NCBI GenBank assembly: GCA_050050435.1
Contig: JASFUE010000003.1
Span: forward strand, 1 to 34,115
Reading direction: 5' to 3'
From: SG8-40 sp050050435
GTDB taxonomy: Bacteria > Pseudomonadota > Gammaproteobacteria > Burkholderiales > Eutrophovitaceae
DNA: 34,115 nt
Shown: positions 24,583-32,484 of the stretch, in pieces
Position numbering within the stretch: position 1 is the stretch's first letter
How the letters are laid out: every line of letters starts with the position of its first letter
Position numbers and translations under genes: made by a program
The notes under the pieces: model-generated
What the model saw: only the letters and a program-made list of their open reading frames with translations
Told to the model about the DNA's origin: nothing
The model's database searches: none

Positions 24583-25374
24583 TTGAAAAAGCACCTCATT
24601 TGCATCTTCGGCGTTGTCACGCTGAACCTGATGTCAGTCAACGCGGCACTATCCCAGACCAAACCGGCGAAGGAGACGACGGGGGATATCTCCAGTACCG
24701 TCAGTCCGAATAAAGCCAAGCAGCGCTTCTTCCTCCGAAACGAGTTCCGGGAGCGCGAGGACGGTACACAAATCAATATCCTCGAGGCCTTGTATGACCT
24801 GCCGCTCACTGACGACCTGGTGTTGCGCACGCAGATTCCACACGTCACGAATAACCCGCTGGAGGGACCCACTGTCAATGGGCTTGGTGACATCACCAAC
24901 TCGCTCTACTATCGATACAAGCGTGGAGAGGGCAGGTCGTACTTTATCGGCCTGGAGGGGAAGTGGAACACGGCGCGCAACCCCAAACTGGGTACTGGCA
25001 AGAACATGCTGGCGCCGACCTGGTTTGCATCGATCAGCCTTCCCGAATACCACACGATCCTGTTTCCATTTATCCAGCGTTACTTCACGGTGTCAGGCGA
25101 CGCTGACCGGGAAGATCTCAATTACACGCTGATAAAGCCGCGTTGGCTCACCAAACTCAAAAACCGCTATTACACGTTCATCGAACCGCAAATCTACATC
25201 AATCACGAAGAAAATAACGAGACCACGGGTAACCTGGAGGTGGAACTGGGACGTTTCGTAACTCCGCAAACGATGGCGTATGTGCGGCCAGGCGTCGGAC
25301 TATGGGGACAGACTGATTCGCGTTACCTGTTCGAGTGGAACTTCGAGATTGGTGTCCGCCATTTCTTCAAGTAA
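24583..25374 (+). CDS. Putative outer-membrane beta-barrel or exported protein
   Basis: This 263-residue protein has a Sec signal peptide (MKKHLICIFG to about residue 25, ALSQ) and a mature part of alternating hydrophobic and aromatic strands, such as NSLYYRYKRGEGRSYFIGLEGKW cut by short turns, and it ends in GVRHFFK. This pattern suggests an outer-membrane beta barrel of about 10-12 strands, resembling small porin-like or transporter-type proteins of unknown substrate. The start is TTG at 24583, with no clear Shine-Dalgarno; it is accepted because it is the only codon giving the whole signal peptide. It lies between the terminator and a convergent yceI-like gene. No more exact function is supported. 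Confidence 0.7.
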   Translation: MKKHLICIFGVVTLNLMSVNAALSQTKPAKETTGDISSTVSPNKAKQRFFLRNEFREREDGTQINILEALYDLPLTDDLVLRTQIPHVTNNPLEGPTVNGLGDITNSLYYRYKRGEGRSYFIGLEGKWNTARNPKLGTGKNMLAPTWFASISLPEYHTILFPFIQRYFTVSGDADREDLNYTLIKPRWLTKLKNRYYTFIEPQIYINHEENNETTGNLEVELGRFVTPQTMAYVRPGVGLWGQTDSRYLFEWNFEIGVRHFFK

Positions 25375-25385
25375 CGTTTTACCAG

Positions 25386-25430
25386 TTAGACCGGGACTGA
25401 TTAGATCGGGACTGATTAGATCGGGACTGA
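25386..25430. repeat. Three tandem copies of a 15-bp repeat
   Basis: TTAGATCGGGACTGA occurs at 25401-25415 and 25416-25430 as exact copies, and at 25386-25400 with one change (C for T at the sixth position). The array lies between convergent genes and is related to the array after pxpA by the GATTAGA and CGGGAC portions. Confidence 0.9.
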
Positions 25431-25441
25431 TCTGATCCCGA
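25421..25441. terminator. Possible weak bidirectional stem-loop between convergent genes
   Basis: TCGGGA (25421-25426) and TCCCGA (25436-25441) form a six-base stem with a nine-base loop. No T-run is present on either side. Its place between two converging genes suggests a termination role, but the support is weak. Confidence 0.25.
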
Positions 25442-25457
25442 GTGGAGCCCGGGGCCG

Positions 25458-26054
25458 CTACTGAAGCTTGAGCGCTTCAACATTGATCAGGATGGTGACT
25501 TCATCACCGATCGACGGTACATAGGTTGTCATTCCCCAATCGGAGCGCCGGATGAGGGTGCGGGCATCGGCGCCGCAGGCAGGCACATGGTAAATCGGGT
25601 GCTGCGCGCATGCGAAGTGTGTGATTTCCAGTGACACCGGATGTGTGCGGCCGAGCATGGTGAGATCGCCTTCGGCTCTCGTCAGTTTCTCGCCATCGAA
25701 ACTCAGCGCGCGGGCGACAAAGCTGATTGTCGGATACTGTTCGACGTCAAAGAATTCTTTCCGGCGCAGGTGTTCATCGCGTTTTGCCAACCCGGTATCG
25801 ATTGACGCAGAATCGATACTGACTTCGATGGAACCACTGCCCGTAGCTTTGTCGAGCACGATTGTTCCGCTGGTGCGATCAAATCTGCCACGAACCGTCG
25901 ACAGGCCAAGGTGATTGATTTCGAAACTGGCGTAGCTGTGTTTGGAATCGACCGTGTAGGTAACCGGTTCGGCCAGCACGGTTGATGGTGCCAGCCACAG
26001 ACTCGTCAACAGCAACGAGACCTGTACAGCAGTTTGCAGGCTTTTCGAATACAT
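25458..26054 (-). CDS. YceI family periplasmic protein
   Basis: This 198-residue protein has a Sec signal peptide (about 28 residues, ending TVLA) and a YceI lipocalin-like domain. Family segments are YTVDSKHSYASFEINHLGLS near 33-52, the GRFDRTSGTI stretch, KRDEHLRRKEFFDVEQYP near 91-108, and the late RSDWGMTTYVPSIGDEVTI. YceI proteins bind polyisoprenoids in the periplasm and are often stress-induced; the ligand here is inferred from the family. The ATG at 26054 is preceded by GGAGGAG. Four cysteines are present, two of them (in FACAQ and VPACG) possibly forming a disulfide. It converges on the beta-barrel gene. Confidence 0.9.
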   Translation of the reverse strand: MYSKSLQTAVQVSLLLTSLWLAPSTVLAEPVTYTVDSKHSYASFEINHLGLSTVRGRFDRTSGTIVLDKATGSGSIEVSIDSASIDTGLAKRDEHLRRKEFFDVEQYPTISFVARALSFDGEKLTRAEGDLTMLGRTHPVSLEITHFACAQHPIYHVPACGADARTLIRRSDWGMTTYVPSIGDEVTILINVEALKLQ

Positions 26055-26084
26055 GCTTCTCCTCCGCTTGCATCAGTCACTCAA

Positions 26085-26113
26085 ACTGTAACGCAGGCTG
26101 CTGCGCGGGTCAT
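26085..26113 (-). promoter_or_regulatory. Putative promoter of the yceI-like gene
   Basis: On the minus strand, ATGACC (26113-26108) and TACAGT (26090-26085) are 17 bases apart; each matches its consensus at four of six positions. It lies 31 bases before the start codon. Confidence 0.4.
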
Positions 26114-26192
26114 CCACCGCAGTGCCCGGGCGTTTGCACGGCGGGTTATGGCAGCTTGACGCACCGCTGCGCCACGGACACACTTTGCGCCC

Positions 26193-26951
26193 ATGGCATC
26201 CGAACACTTAAGGATCGGGCTTTTGATCATTGGTGACGAGATTCTCTCGGGCAAGCGGCAGGACCGTCACTTTGCGAAAGCGATTGAAATCGCAAATGCG
26301 CGAGGATTATCCGTGTGCTGGTCGATGTATCTATCGGATGACCCGCAAATGATCACGGACGTCCTGTCGAGTACGATGACGCGCGATGACGTCGTGTTCA
26401 GTTTTGGCGGTATCGGTGCGACACCGGATGACCATACTCGCCAGTGTGCGGCGCGCGCTGCAGGCGTGGAGTTGGTGCTGCATCCGGAAGCGCAACGCGA
26501 AATCGAAGCGCAATTCGGCGCTGAGGCCTATCCGCGCCGTATTGAAATGGGTGTGTTCCCGGCTGGATCGCGCATCATTCCGAATGCCTACAATCGAATC
26601 CCCGGTTTCAGTGTTGGCAAACACCATTTCCTGCCAGGCTTTCCGTCGATGGCCTGGGCAATGATGGAGTGGGTGCTGGATTCGGAATACCTCGACCAGC
26701 ATCGCGAATCGCCACCCGTGGATATTGCAGTGATCGTCATGGACGCACCCGAAAGCCAGTTGATCAACCTGATGAACGACTGCCTGAAACAGTTTCCCGC
26801 CTGCAAGGTGTTCAGCCTCCCGACACTGACTGCCGAGGGCCGGCGTATCGAACTCGGTGTTAAGGGCGAGGCGGCCCAGGCGCAAGAAGCGCTCACTTAC
26901 CTGCAGCGCGGTGTCACCAGCCTCGGGTATGACTGGCAGCCGCGCCGCTGA
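26193..26951 (+). CDS. MoCF-biosynthesis/CinA N-terminal-like protein
   Basis: This 252-residue cytosolic protein has the molybdopterin-binding MoCF domain in its first 170 residues, with GDEILSGKRQD at 14-24 and FGGIGATPDDHT at 71-82. CinA proteins carry this domain plus a C-terminal nicotinamide-nucleotide amidase domain; the latter is absent here, so this is the stand-alone form usually annotated as competence/damage-inducible protein A. Stand-alone members have been linked to FAD or NMN pyrophosphatase-like activity, but the activity cannot be assigned from this sequence. It appears monocistronic, with 138 bases between it and the divergent yceI-like gene. Confidence 0.82.
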   Translation: MASEHLRIGLLIIGDEILSGKRQDRHFAKAIEIANARGLSVCWSMYLSDDPQMITDVLSSTMTRDDVVFSFGGIGATPDDHTRQCAARAAGVELVLHPEAQREIEAQFGAEAYPRRIEMGVFPAGSRIIPNAYNRIPGFSVGKHHFLPGFPSMAWAMMEWVLDSEYLDQHRESPPVDIAVIVMDAPESQLINLMNDCLKQFPACKVFSLPTLTAEGRRIELGVKGEAAQAQEALTYLQRGVTSLGYDWQPRR

Positions 26952-27113
26952 GCGTGTACGAGATACGTCTGCCGGTAACTCCGTGTAGCGCGCCGCGTAC
27001 GTTTCCTCTTATTTATCATACGAATAGTCGTTTGCGACGACGCTATTTCTGCTAACCCCGTTTTGCCCGCACCGTCGTTTACATACGAGGTGATATGGAA
27101 AACGGAGGTTGTG

Positions 27114-27845
27114 ATGCGCAAATGGATTCTCGCAGTATTTTTCGCTTTGCTCAGCGTGCCGGCGTTCGCGGCCGGAAAGCTTGCCGGGGTGGATATTATC
27201 GATGCACAGTCCGGACAACGCCTTCCGGTCTACCACAGCCATGGTCGGCATTACGTAGCCGGGGTGCCCGGAAGGGAATATTCGATACGAATCAGGAGCC
27301 GGGTCTACACGGATCTGCTGGCGGTGGTCTCCGTCGACGGCGTCAACGTGGTGACAGGCGAGACGGCGGGGGTGGACCAGGGTGGTTACATTTTGCGCCG
27401 GCACCAGCGATTCGATATCCGGGGCTGGCGCAAATCGCTCGAACAGGTCGCATCGTTCTACTTTGCCAGCCTCGACGAATCCTATGCAGCGCGCACTGGC
27501 CGCCCCGACAATGTCGGAGTAATCGGGGTCGCACTGTTCAGACCACGGGTGCAGCCGCTTTATGAGGATGGATTCGGCGCCTCTGAAGAGCCAGCGGCCC
27601 CGGGCGCCCGTAGCTCGGAACAACAGGCAGACAGCGCGGCACGCCTAGGCACGGGCCATGGGCGGCGGCTGGGTTCGGTGGTTCGTTATGGCCAATTCGA
27701 GCGTGCTTCGGAGCGGCCCGACGAAATTGTCACTATCTATTACGATAGTTACGCCAATCTTGTCGCCCGCGGTGTTATCCCGGGGGCCAGCCCCGGACCC
27801 CGGGCATTCCCCAATGGTTTCGTGGCCGACCCGCCAAACGGGTGA
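27114..27845 (+). CDS. Secreted protein of unknown function upstream of ECF sigma gene
   Basis: This 243-residue protein has a clear signal peptide (MRKWILAVFFALLSVPAFA, cleavage near residue 19). The start at 27114 is chosen for this signal and for ACGGAGG just upstream, against an in-frame TTG at 27063. The C-terminal part has EIVTIYYDSYANLVARGVIP followed by a proline- and glycine-rich end (FPNGFVADPPNG). I recall proteins with similar ends beside ECF sigma genes in gammaproteobacteria, but know no function. It may be a target or a sensor of the sigma system, which starts 62 bases downstream. Confidence 0.75.
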   Translation: MRKWILAVFFALLSVPAFAAGKLAGVDIIDAQSGQRLPVYHSHGRHYVAGVPGREYSIRIRSRVYTDLLAVVSVDGVNVVTGETAGVDQGGYILRRHQRFDIRGWRKSLEQVASFYFASLDESYAARTGRPDNVGVIGVALFRPRVQPLYEDGFGASEEPAAPGARSSEQQADSAARLGTGHGRRLGSVVRYGQFERASERPDEIVTIYYDSYANLVARGVIPGASPGPRAFPNGFVADPPNG

Positions 27846-27890
27846 TCCAGGCCCGGCCCCGGTGCGGATCGGGAAGGTTCGCCGCCAAAA

Positions 27891-27905
27891 CCGCTAGACT
27901 AGCGG
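27891..27905 (+). promoter_or_regulatory. Hairpin covering the ribosome binding site of the ECF sigma gene
   Basis: CCGCTA (27891-27896) and TAGCGG (27900-27905) form a perfect six-base stem with a three-base loop. The right arm includes the purine-rich AGCGG immediately before the ATG at 27908, so folding should hide the ribosome binding site. The same bases contain TAGACT, a possible -10 box. Confidence 0.45.
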
Positions 27906-27907
27906 GG

Positions 27908-28459
27908 ATGTCGGCGAACGATACCGATGAAGCATTGATGATCGCGTACTGCAATGGCGATGCCGAGGCATTCGCGCGGTTGTATGACCGTCACCGTGGG
28001 GCGCTCTACCGGTTCATACGGCGCCAGTGCGCCATGGCGGTGGCCGATGAGCTGTTCCAGGACGTCTGGACCCGGCTCATCGTTGCCCGCCGCTACTATG
28101 AGCCGACCGCCAGGTTTTCAACCTATCTCTACCAGGTGGCGCGTAACCGGCTCATTGACCACTACCGTTCCAGTGGGCGCAGCCTGGAGGACGCCAGCGG
28201 TGATGATCCCCCGGAAGCCCCCGCGGCCATTGGCCAACAGCCGGAAAACGCTGTGCAGACGCGGCAGCAGGCGTCGCGACTGCTGAGCTTGATCGAAGCA
28301 TTGCCGCCGGCGCAGAGGGAAGCCTTTCTGCTGCATGAAGAAGCCGGGTTCACGCTGGCCGAAATCGGCGAAATCACCGGCGTTGGCCGTGAAACGGTGA
28401 AAAGTCGCTTGCGATATGCGTTGGCGAGCCTGCGGCAGGGGATGGAAGAATGGTTGTGA
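27908..28459 (+). CDS. ECF-type RNA polymerase sigma factor
   Basis: This 183-residue protein has the two domains of an extracytoplasmic-function sigma factor. Region 2 (about 18-88) includes ADELFQDVWTRLI at 46-58 and FSTYLYQVARNRLIDHYR at 70-87. Region 4 (about 130-178) includes LPPAQREAFLLHEEAGFTLAE and the recognition helix GVGRETVKSRLRYAL. The two are joined by a proline- and alanine-rich linker. The ATG at 27908 is chosen because it starts the conserved part; an upstream in-frame extension has no family match. It is followed 28 bases later by a membrane protein that is probably its anti-sigma factor. Region 1 and full region 3 of housekeeping sigma factors are absent. Confidence 0.92.
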   Translation: MSANDTDEALMIAYCNGDAEAFARLYDRHRGALYRFIRRQCAMAVADELFQDVWTRLIVARRYYEPTARFSTYLYQVARNRLIDHYRSSGRSLEDASGDDPPEAPAAIGQQPENAVQTRQQASRLLSLIEALPPAQREAFLLHEEAGFTLAEIGEITGVGRETVKSRLRYALASLRQGMEEWL

Positions 28460-28487
28460 CGGTAACGGCTGCAAACAGGAGAGCGAT

Positions 28488-29729
28488 GTGAGCGAGCGTC
28501 CGAGCGACGACGAGCAATTGCAGGCATTCCTTTCGGGCGACTCTGCAATATCCCGGCGCTACCGTGAATCCAGCGCCGACAAACCGCCTGCGCACGTTGA
28601 TGCCGCGATCCTGGCTACATCCAGATGGGCAATCGGCGCTGACAGAGAACCGGCTGCTGATACAAGACCGGCCGCAGCCAGAGAAACCGGCGCCGACGGT
28701 GATCAGCCTGCTGTTGCCCGTGAGGTGCGCACGGCCCGCACCAGCCGGCGGCCGCGTCGCAGTTTCTTCATGCAATGGGGTATTCCGCTGGGCACAGCCG
28801 CTGTGGTGGTCGTGGCCGCTACGCTGACGCTGTTGGTCGAGCGTGACCCGGAGTTGCAACGTATTCGCGATGATTACGACGCGGCGCCAATGGATCAGCA
28901 CGGCGGAAGTGAAGGGTCCGTCGTCGCGCAAGCCGAACCCGAGGCGGCCGAAACGCCTGCGGTTGAGCCCAAAGTGGCGGAATCGAAGGTGGCCGAACCG
29001 GCGGCCAGGGTGAAAGCCACGCCACCGGCGCCGGCGAAACCGGCCGTAAAAAAATCAGCCGAAGCGAAACCGGCGGCTCCGCCTCGATCCGAAAAGGTTC
29101 AGTCGAAACCGGCACCGCCCAAGCCCGCGACGCAACAGTCCGCTGCAGCGAGCGAGGAAACTGAGGTGGTGGCGCAACAGGCTGCCACCGTTGGCACGGT
29201 TGCGAGCCAGAGCAGCGAAGCGCGGCAGCCCGATCGAGCTGTCGACGAGCCGGTTGCACGACAGTTATCCGAGCCGGCCGAAGTCAATGTCGCGCCCGGA
29301 CCTGGCCGCACGGAGAAGACGGAACAGGCCTTTTCCGACGCTGGCAGTGTGGAAGTCCAATCCGCCGACGATGCCGCTGTAGAGGAGCTTGCCGCAGCGA
29401 AAGACCAGGCAGTGCAGGCCGATTCGGATGCTCAGTCACAACAACAGGCCTTTCCGGGCTTGACGACATCCGTCCCCCAGCCGGCGTTTACGCAAACACC
29501 GCAGGTTGCTTCGCAGGCCGCCGGTGAAACCGGCGCGCCGGCCTCGCTTGCGGTGGATGCGTTGCAGGACCCGCAGGAATGGCTCGACGATATCGAGGAC
29601 TTGCTCGCACAGAACAAGCGCACGGAAGCGATCGATTCGCTGAAAGCATTTCGCCGGAAATACCCGGATTACGAGTTGCCGCCGCGGCTGCGCGATCTGC
29701 TGCCGGCAGACACTGACAGTACCGAATGA
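28488..29729 (+). CDS. Probable membrane-anchored anti-sigma factor with long Ala/Pro-rich linker
   Basis: This 413-residue protein starts at GTG 28488, with ACAGGAG upstream. The cytoplasmic N-terminus (1-95) contains FLSGDSAISRRYRES and PPAHVDAAILA, a pattern I associate with partners of ECF sigma factors. One membrane helix lies at about 98-117. Then follows a low-complexity stretch of over 200 residues rich in Ala, Pro, Lys, Glu and Gln. The end is a short, more conserved domain (about 366-405) with EWLDDIEDLLAQNKRTEAI and FRRKYPDYELPPRL. The likely job is to bind the sigma factor at the inner membrane and sense the periplasm; this is inference from position and layout. No zinc-binding HxxxCxxC motif is seen. 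Confidence 0.75.
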   Translation: MSERPSDDEQLQAFLSGDSAISRRYRESSADKPPAHVDAAILATSRWAIGADREPAADTRPAAARETGADGDQPAVAREVRTARTSRRPRRSFFMQWGIPLGTAAVVVVAATLTLLVERDPELQRIRDDYDAAPMDQHGGSEGSVVAQAEPEAAETPAVEPKVAESKVAEPAARVKATPPAPAKPAVKKSAEAKPAAPPRSEKVQSKPAPPKPATQQSAAASEETEVVAQQAATVGTVASQSSEARQPDRAVDEPVARQLSEPAEVNVAPGPGRTEKTEQAFSDAGSVEVQSADDAAVEELAAAKDQAVQADSDAQSQQQAFPGLTTSVPQPAFTQTPQVASQAAGETGAPASLAVDALQDPQEWLDDIEDLLAQNKRTEAIDSLKAFRRKYPDYELPPRLRDLLPADTDSTE

Positions 29730-29797
29730 CTTTTTGGCAATACGTCGTGCCCGAACCCGCTTGCCGGCAGGCAGGTAGGGTTCCCGCATCGATTGAA

Positions 29798-30472
29798 CTA
29801 CTTGCCGGGCTTGCGCTTCAGGGCAAGCGTTAGCCCATCACCGATTGGCAGCATGGATATATCGACACGGTGGTCGGCCAGCACCAGCGCGTTGATTTCG
29901 CGAATGGCTTTCGTATCCTCGCTTTGGTCGGTTTCATTGACGACATTGCCGTTCCACAACGTGTTATCGATCGCGATCAGCCCGCCGGGACGCAGCAACG
30001 CCAGCGCGCGTTCGTAATATGCCTTGTAGCCGGTCTTGTCGGCATCGATGAATGCGAAATCGAAACTGTCGGCAAGGTCGTTTTCAAGCATGGTGTCCAG
30101 CGTTTCGATTGCCGGTGCCAGGCGCAATTCGATCTTGTGATCGACATCGGCCTCCTTCCAGTAACGTTTCGCGACGCTGGTCCATTCCTCACTGATATCA
30201 CAGGCGATAATGCGCCCGTCATCGGGCATTGCCATTGCCACACTCAGACTCGAGTAGCCGGTAAACACGCCGATCTCGATTGCGCGGCGAATACCAAGCG
30301 CCCTGACCAGCAAGCGCATGAACTGCCCCTGCTCGGGACAGATCTGCATGCCTGACATCGGCAAGGTTGCGGTTTCCTGGCGCAACCGCGCCAGTACGTC
30401 AGGCTCGCGCAGCGACGCCTTTTGCATGTAGGCGTAGAGCTCGTCGGACATCGTTGTTGTCTTGCTGGACAT
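29798..30472 (-). CDS. Class I SAM-dependent O-methyltransferase (catechol/caffeoyl-CoA type)
   Basis: This 224-residue enzyme belongs to the cation-dependent O-methyltransferases (methyltransferase family 3). The SAM-binding motif AIEIGVFTGYSSLSVA is at 64-79, the metal and substrate site FIDADKTGY at 141-149, and the second metal-binding segment IAIDNTLWNG at 166-175. The start at 30472 is favoured; ATG at 30451 is an alternative seven codons in. Further upstream in-frame sequence belongs to the gluQ gene region. Family members methylate catechol-like hydroxyls; the natural substrate here is unknown. It is the last gene of the minus-strand operon, 34 bases after gluQ. Confidence 0.9.
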   Translation of the reverse strand: MSSKTTTMSDELYAYMQKASLREPDVLARLRQETATLPMSGMQICPEQGQFMRLLVRALGIRRAIEIGVFTGYSSLSVAMAMPDDGRIIACDISEEWTSVAKRYWKEADVDHKIELRLAPAIETLDTMLENDLADSFDFAFIDADKTGYKAYYERALALLRPGGLIAIDNTLWNGNVVNETDQSEDTKAIREINALVLADHRVDISMLPIGDGLTLALKRKPGK

Positions 30473-30506
30473 GTTCGGTATTAATGCGGGTCTGGACGGA
30501 AGCTTG

Positions 30507-31424
30507 TTATGGTAACGGCATTTCAACAGCAGCTGCCCGGGGAATGCGTTCACGGCGCCAGGCGTTGACAGCCCATTGCATGGCTTCTGCCGCCGGCCAG
30601 CGTGCCAGTTCCGGCGGCGGTTCTTGTCCCAGGAAGCGTAACACCGCGTGGATGCTTTGGGCGGCGCGTGCTGTCTCCACCGCTGTCGCCCCGGTCTGCT
30701 TCGACAACTTCTCGCCGCGTTCGTTGGTGGCAACCGGCAGGTGCAGGTAGGACGGCGTTGGCAGGTCGAGCAGGTGTTGGAGATGGATCTGCCGCGGGGT
30801 CGAATCAATCAGGTCGGCACCACGAACCACATGGGTTATGCCCTGATGCCCGTCGCCGACGACACAGGTCAGGTGGTAGGAAAAAATGCCATCAGCCCGG
30901 TAGACGATGAAATCACCGATCTGCGCAGCCAGATCCTGCTGCACGTGTCCCTGCAGCAGGTCATCAAATCCGATTGTGGTGCCGTCTTCAATTCGCAGAC
31001 GCAGTGATCGGCCGTTTTTGCCAGGTGGCAGGCCGTTGCGGCAGGTGCCGGGATAGACCGGGCCTTCGAGGCCGGGCCAGCCCGCCTTGCCAATATCGCG
31101 CCGGCTGCAGGCGCAGGCGAACAACCGGCCACTTGCGCGCAAGGCGTGCAGTGCGTTGTGAAAGGCCTCGCGATTGCGGCTTTCGTAAACCGGCTGTCCA
31201 TCCCATTCAAGAGAGAATGCTTCCAGCGTGCGCAGAATCAGGTCGGCCGCACCGCTGACGACCCGTGGCGTATCGATGTCGTCGATCCGCACTTGCCACT
31301 GCCCGCCGTAGGCGCGGGCGTCGCAGTAGCTGCCGATGGCAGCGGTCATGGAGCCGAAATGCAACGGACCAGACGGCGTCGGTGCGAACCGTCCACGGTA
31401 ACCATGGGTCGTGTCCGGATTCAC
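30507..31424 (-). CDS. gluQ: Glutamyl-Q tRNA(Asp) synthetase
   Basis: This 305-residue enzyme attaches glutamate to queuosine at position 34 of tRNA(Asp). It is a shortened GluRS-like protein without the anticodon-binding domain. The HIGH-like motif PLHFGS is at 20-25, the VRIDDIDTPR segment at 45-54, zinc ligands C104, C106, Y124 and C128 are in place, and the KMSKS-like KLSKQ is near 239. The start is GTG at 31424, which overlaps the DUF2069 stop (GTGA); an open frame continues upstream but lies antisense-free only within DUF2069 coding sequence and lacks similarity. The absence of the C-terminal half rules out a discriminating GluRS. Confidence 0.94.
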   Translation of the reverse strand: MNPDTTHGYRGRFAPTPSGPLHFGSMTAAIGSYCDARAYGGQWQVRIDDIDTPRVVSGAADLILRTLEAFSLEWDGQPVYESRNREAFHNALHALRASGRLFACACSRRDIGKAGWPGLEGPVYPGTCRNGLPPGKNGRSLRLRIEDGTTIGFDDLLQGHVQQDLAAQIGDFIVYRADGIFSYHLTCVVGDGHQGITHVVRGADLIDSTPRQIHLQHLLDLPTPSYLHLPVATNERGEKLSKQTGATAVETARAAQSIHAVLRFLGQEPPPELARWPAAEAMQWAVNAWRRERIPRAAAVEMPLP

Positions 31425-31780
31425 GGCGAACGCTTGTCTGCGTGGCTGTGCCGCCCCAGTTCCCGTGCCAGATAAATGAGGCTGACAAACAGGATTACCG
31501 AAAGCGCGGTTTCGATTGCCGCCAGATGGTTCGACGGTGGCGAGTCGCTGAATGTGCGCACGACACCTTCCATGAAATAGGCGATGCACAGCAACGAGGC
31601 CCACTGACAGGTATAGCGATCGGCGCGCAGGATGCCCCGCAACGGGAACAGGAGCGGCAACGCCTTCAATACCATCCACGAGCCGCCCGGGCGTAACGGG
31701 GCAAGCACCGATTCCCATGCAACGCACAAGGCAAGCAGCAACAGCAGACTGGCAATTGCAGTGAGGTAGAGTGTGCGCAT
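31421..31780 (-). CDS. DUF2069 family membrane protein
   Basis: This 119-residue inner-membrane protein has four predicted helices and the DUF2069 segments LKALPLLFPLRGILRADRYT near 38-57 and WASLLCIAYFMEGVVR near 60-75. The function of the family is unknown. Its ATG shares one base with the hugZ stop (TGATG) and its stop overlaps the gluQ start. In gammaproteobacteria this family often lies beside wrbA, as here. Confidence 0.88.
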   Translation of the reverse strand: MRTLYLTAIASLLLLLALCVAWESVLAPLRPGGSWMVLKALPLLFPLRGILRADRYTCQWASLLCIAYFMEGVVRTFSDSPPSNHLAAIETALSVILFVSLIYLARELGRHSHADKRSP

Positions 31781-32484
31781 CAGTTGCGAGCCGTGCGAGC
31801 GAGTGCGACCAGCGCGCCGCGCGCGCCAGTGGCTGTTGAGACTTGTGAGTCGAAGTCGAAACGGTAGAGCATGTCATCGGCGCGCACGTCGAAGCCGTCG
31901 CAGTCAATGCCGACCATTTCCACTGTGGCCGCCTGTATGCCGTGGACATGACGGCAGCATTCCAGAAGACTGTCGCGATGATCTGTATTCATGTGTTCGA
32001 TAATGCTGTCCTCGGCTTGCGCAATCGGCAGCTCCGGTGCCAGCAGTGATTTTCCGTTGACCCAGTGTGCGCTGCCAAATCCGGCGATCAGTCGCGCATG
32101 CTCCGGCTCGATGACATAAAAACGAAAGCCGCCAATGTCGAGAAAATCGCGGTTATCCGGAAAGAAGCGCAGATACCGCCTGGCGATGGCAGGTTCGTCG
32201 CAAACGCCGATTGTTCCCAATACCGTTGCGCGTGCCTCTGGGCGCAGTGCCGGTACCATCGGAGAAGCGGTGAACGATACCTTCGGGTCTTGCCCGATTG
32301 CTTTCGTGTGCTCGGACAGGTGGCTGATGAACACGATCACGCGCCCTTGTTGATCGGTGCAACAGGGTAGTGCGGCGGTATAGGGATAATCGGCAAAGCG
32401 CACGCCGCACGTGCCAAGTACGCCCGTGTAAAAATGGCGCAGTAGCCGTCTCGTCTCGACTGCGCGGTTTGATGTATTCGTCAT
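31780..32484 (-). CDS. HugZ-like pyridoxamine 5'-phosphate oxidase family protein with DUF2470 domain
   Basis: This 234-residue protein has a split-barrel FMN-binding-like domain (about 10-150), with PYTAALPCCTDQQGRVIVFI cut at the turn and LSEHTKAIGQDPKVSFT, and a C-terminal DUF2470 domain that contains SIIEHMNTDHRDSLLECC near 160-177. HugZ-type proteins bind and degrade or store haem; some relatives act on other cofactors. The start at 32484 overlaps the wrbA stop by four bases, and the upstream in-frame stretch belongs to wrbA. The haem role is from the family; a haem uptake locus is not visible in the window. Confidence 0.85.
   Translation of the reverse strand: MTNTSNRAVETRRLLRHFYTGVLGTCGVRFADYPYTAALPCCTDQQGRVIVFISHLSEHTKAIGQDPKVSFTASPMVPALRPEARATVLGTIGVCDEPAIARRYLRFFPDNRDFLDIGGFRFYVIEPEHARLIAGFGSAHWVNGKSLLAPELPIAQAEDSIIEHMNTDHRDSLLECCRHVHGIQAATVEMVGIDCDGFDVRADDMLYRFDFDSQVSTATGARGALVALARTARN

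Noticed and set aside
28920..29560. Possible DNA tandem repeat within the anti-sigma candidate gene
   Set aside because: The Ala/Pro/Lys pattern is a protein-level bias with varied codons, not a regular DNA repeat.
31425..31949. Upstream extension of gluQ
   Set aside because: It runs through DUF2069 and hugZ coding sequence; GluQRS similarity begins right at the GTG at 31424.
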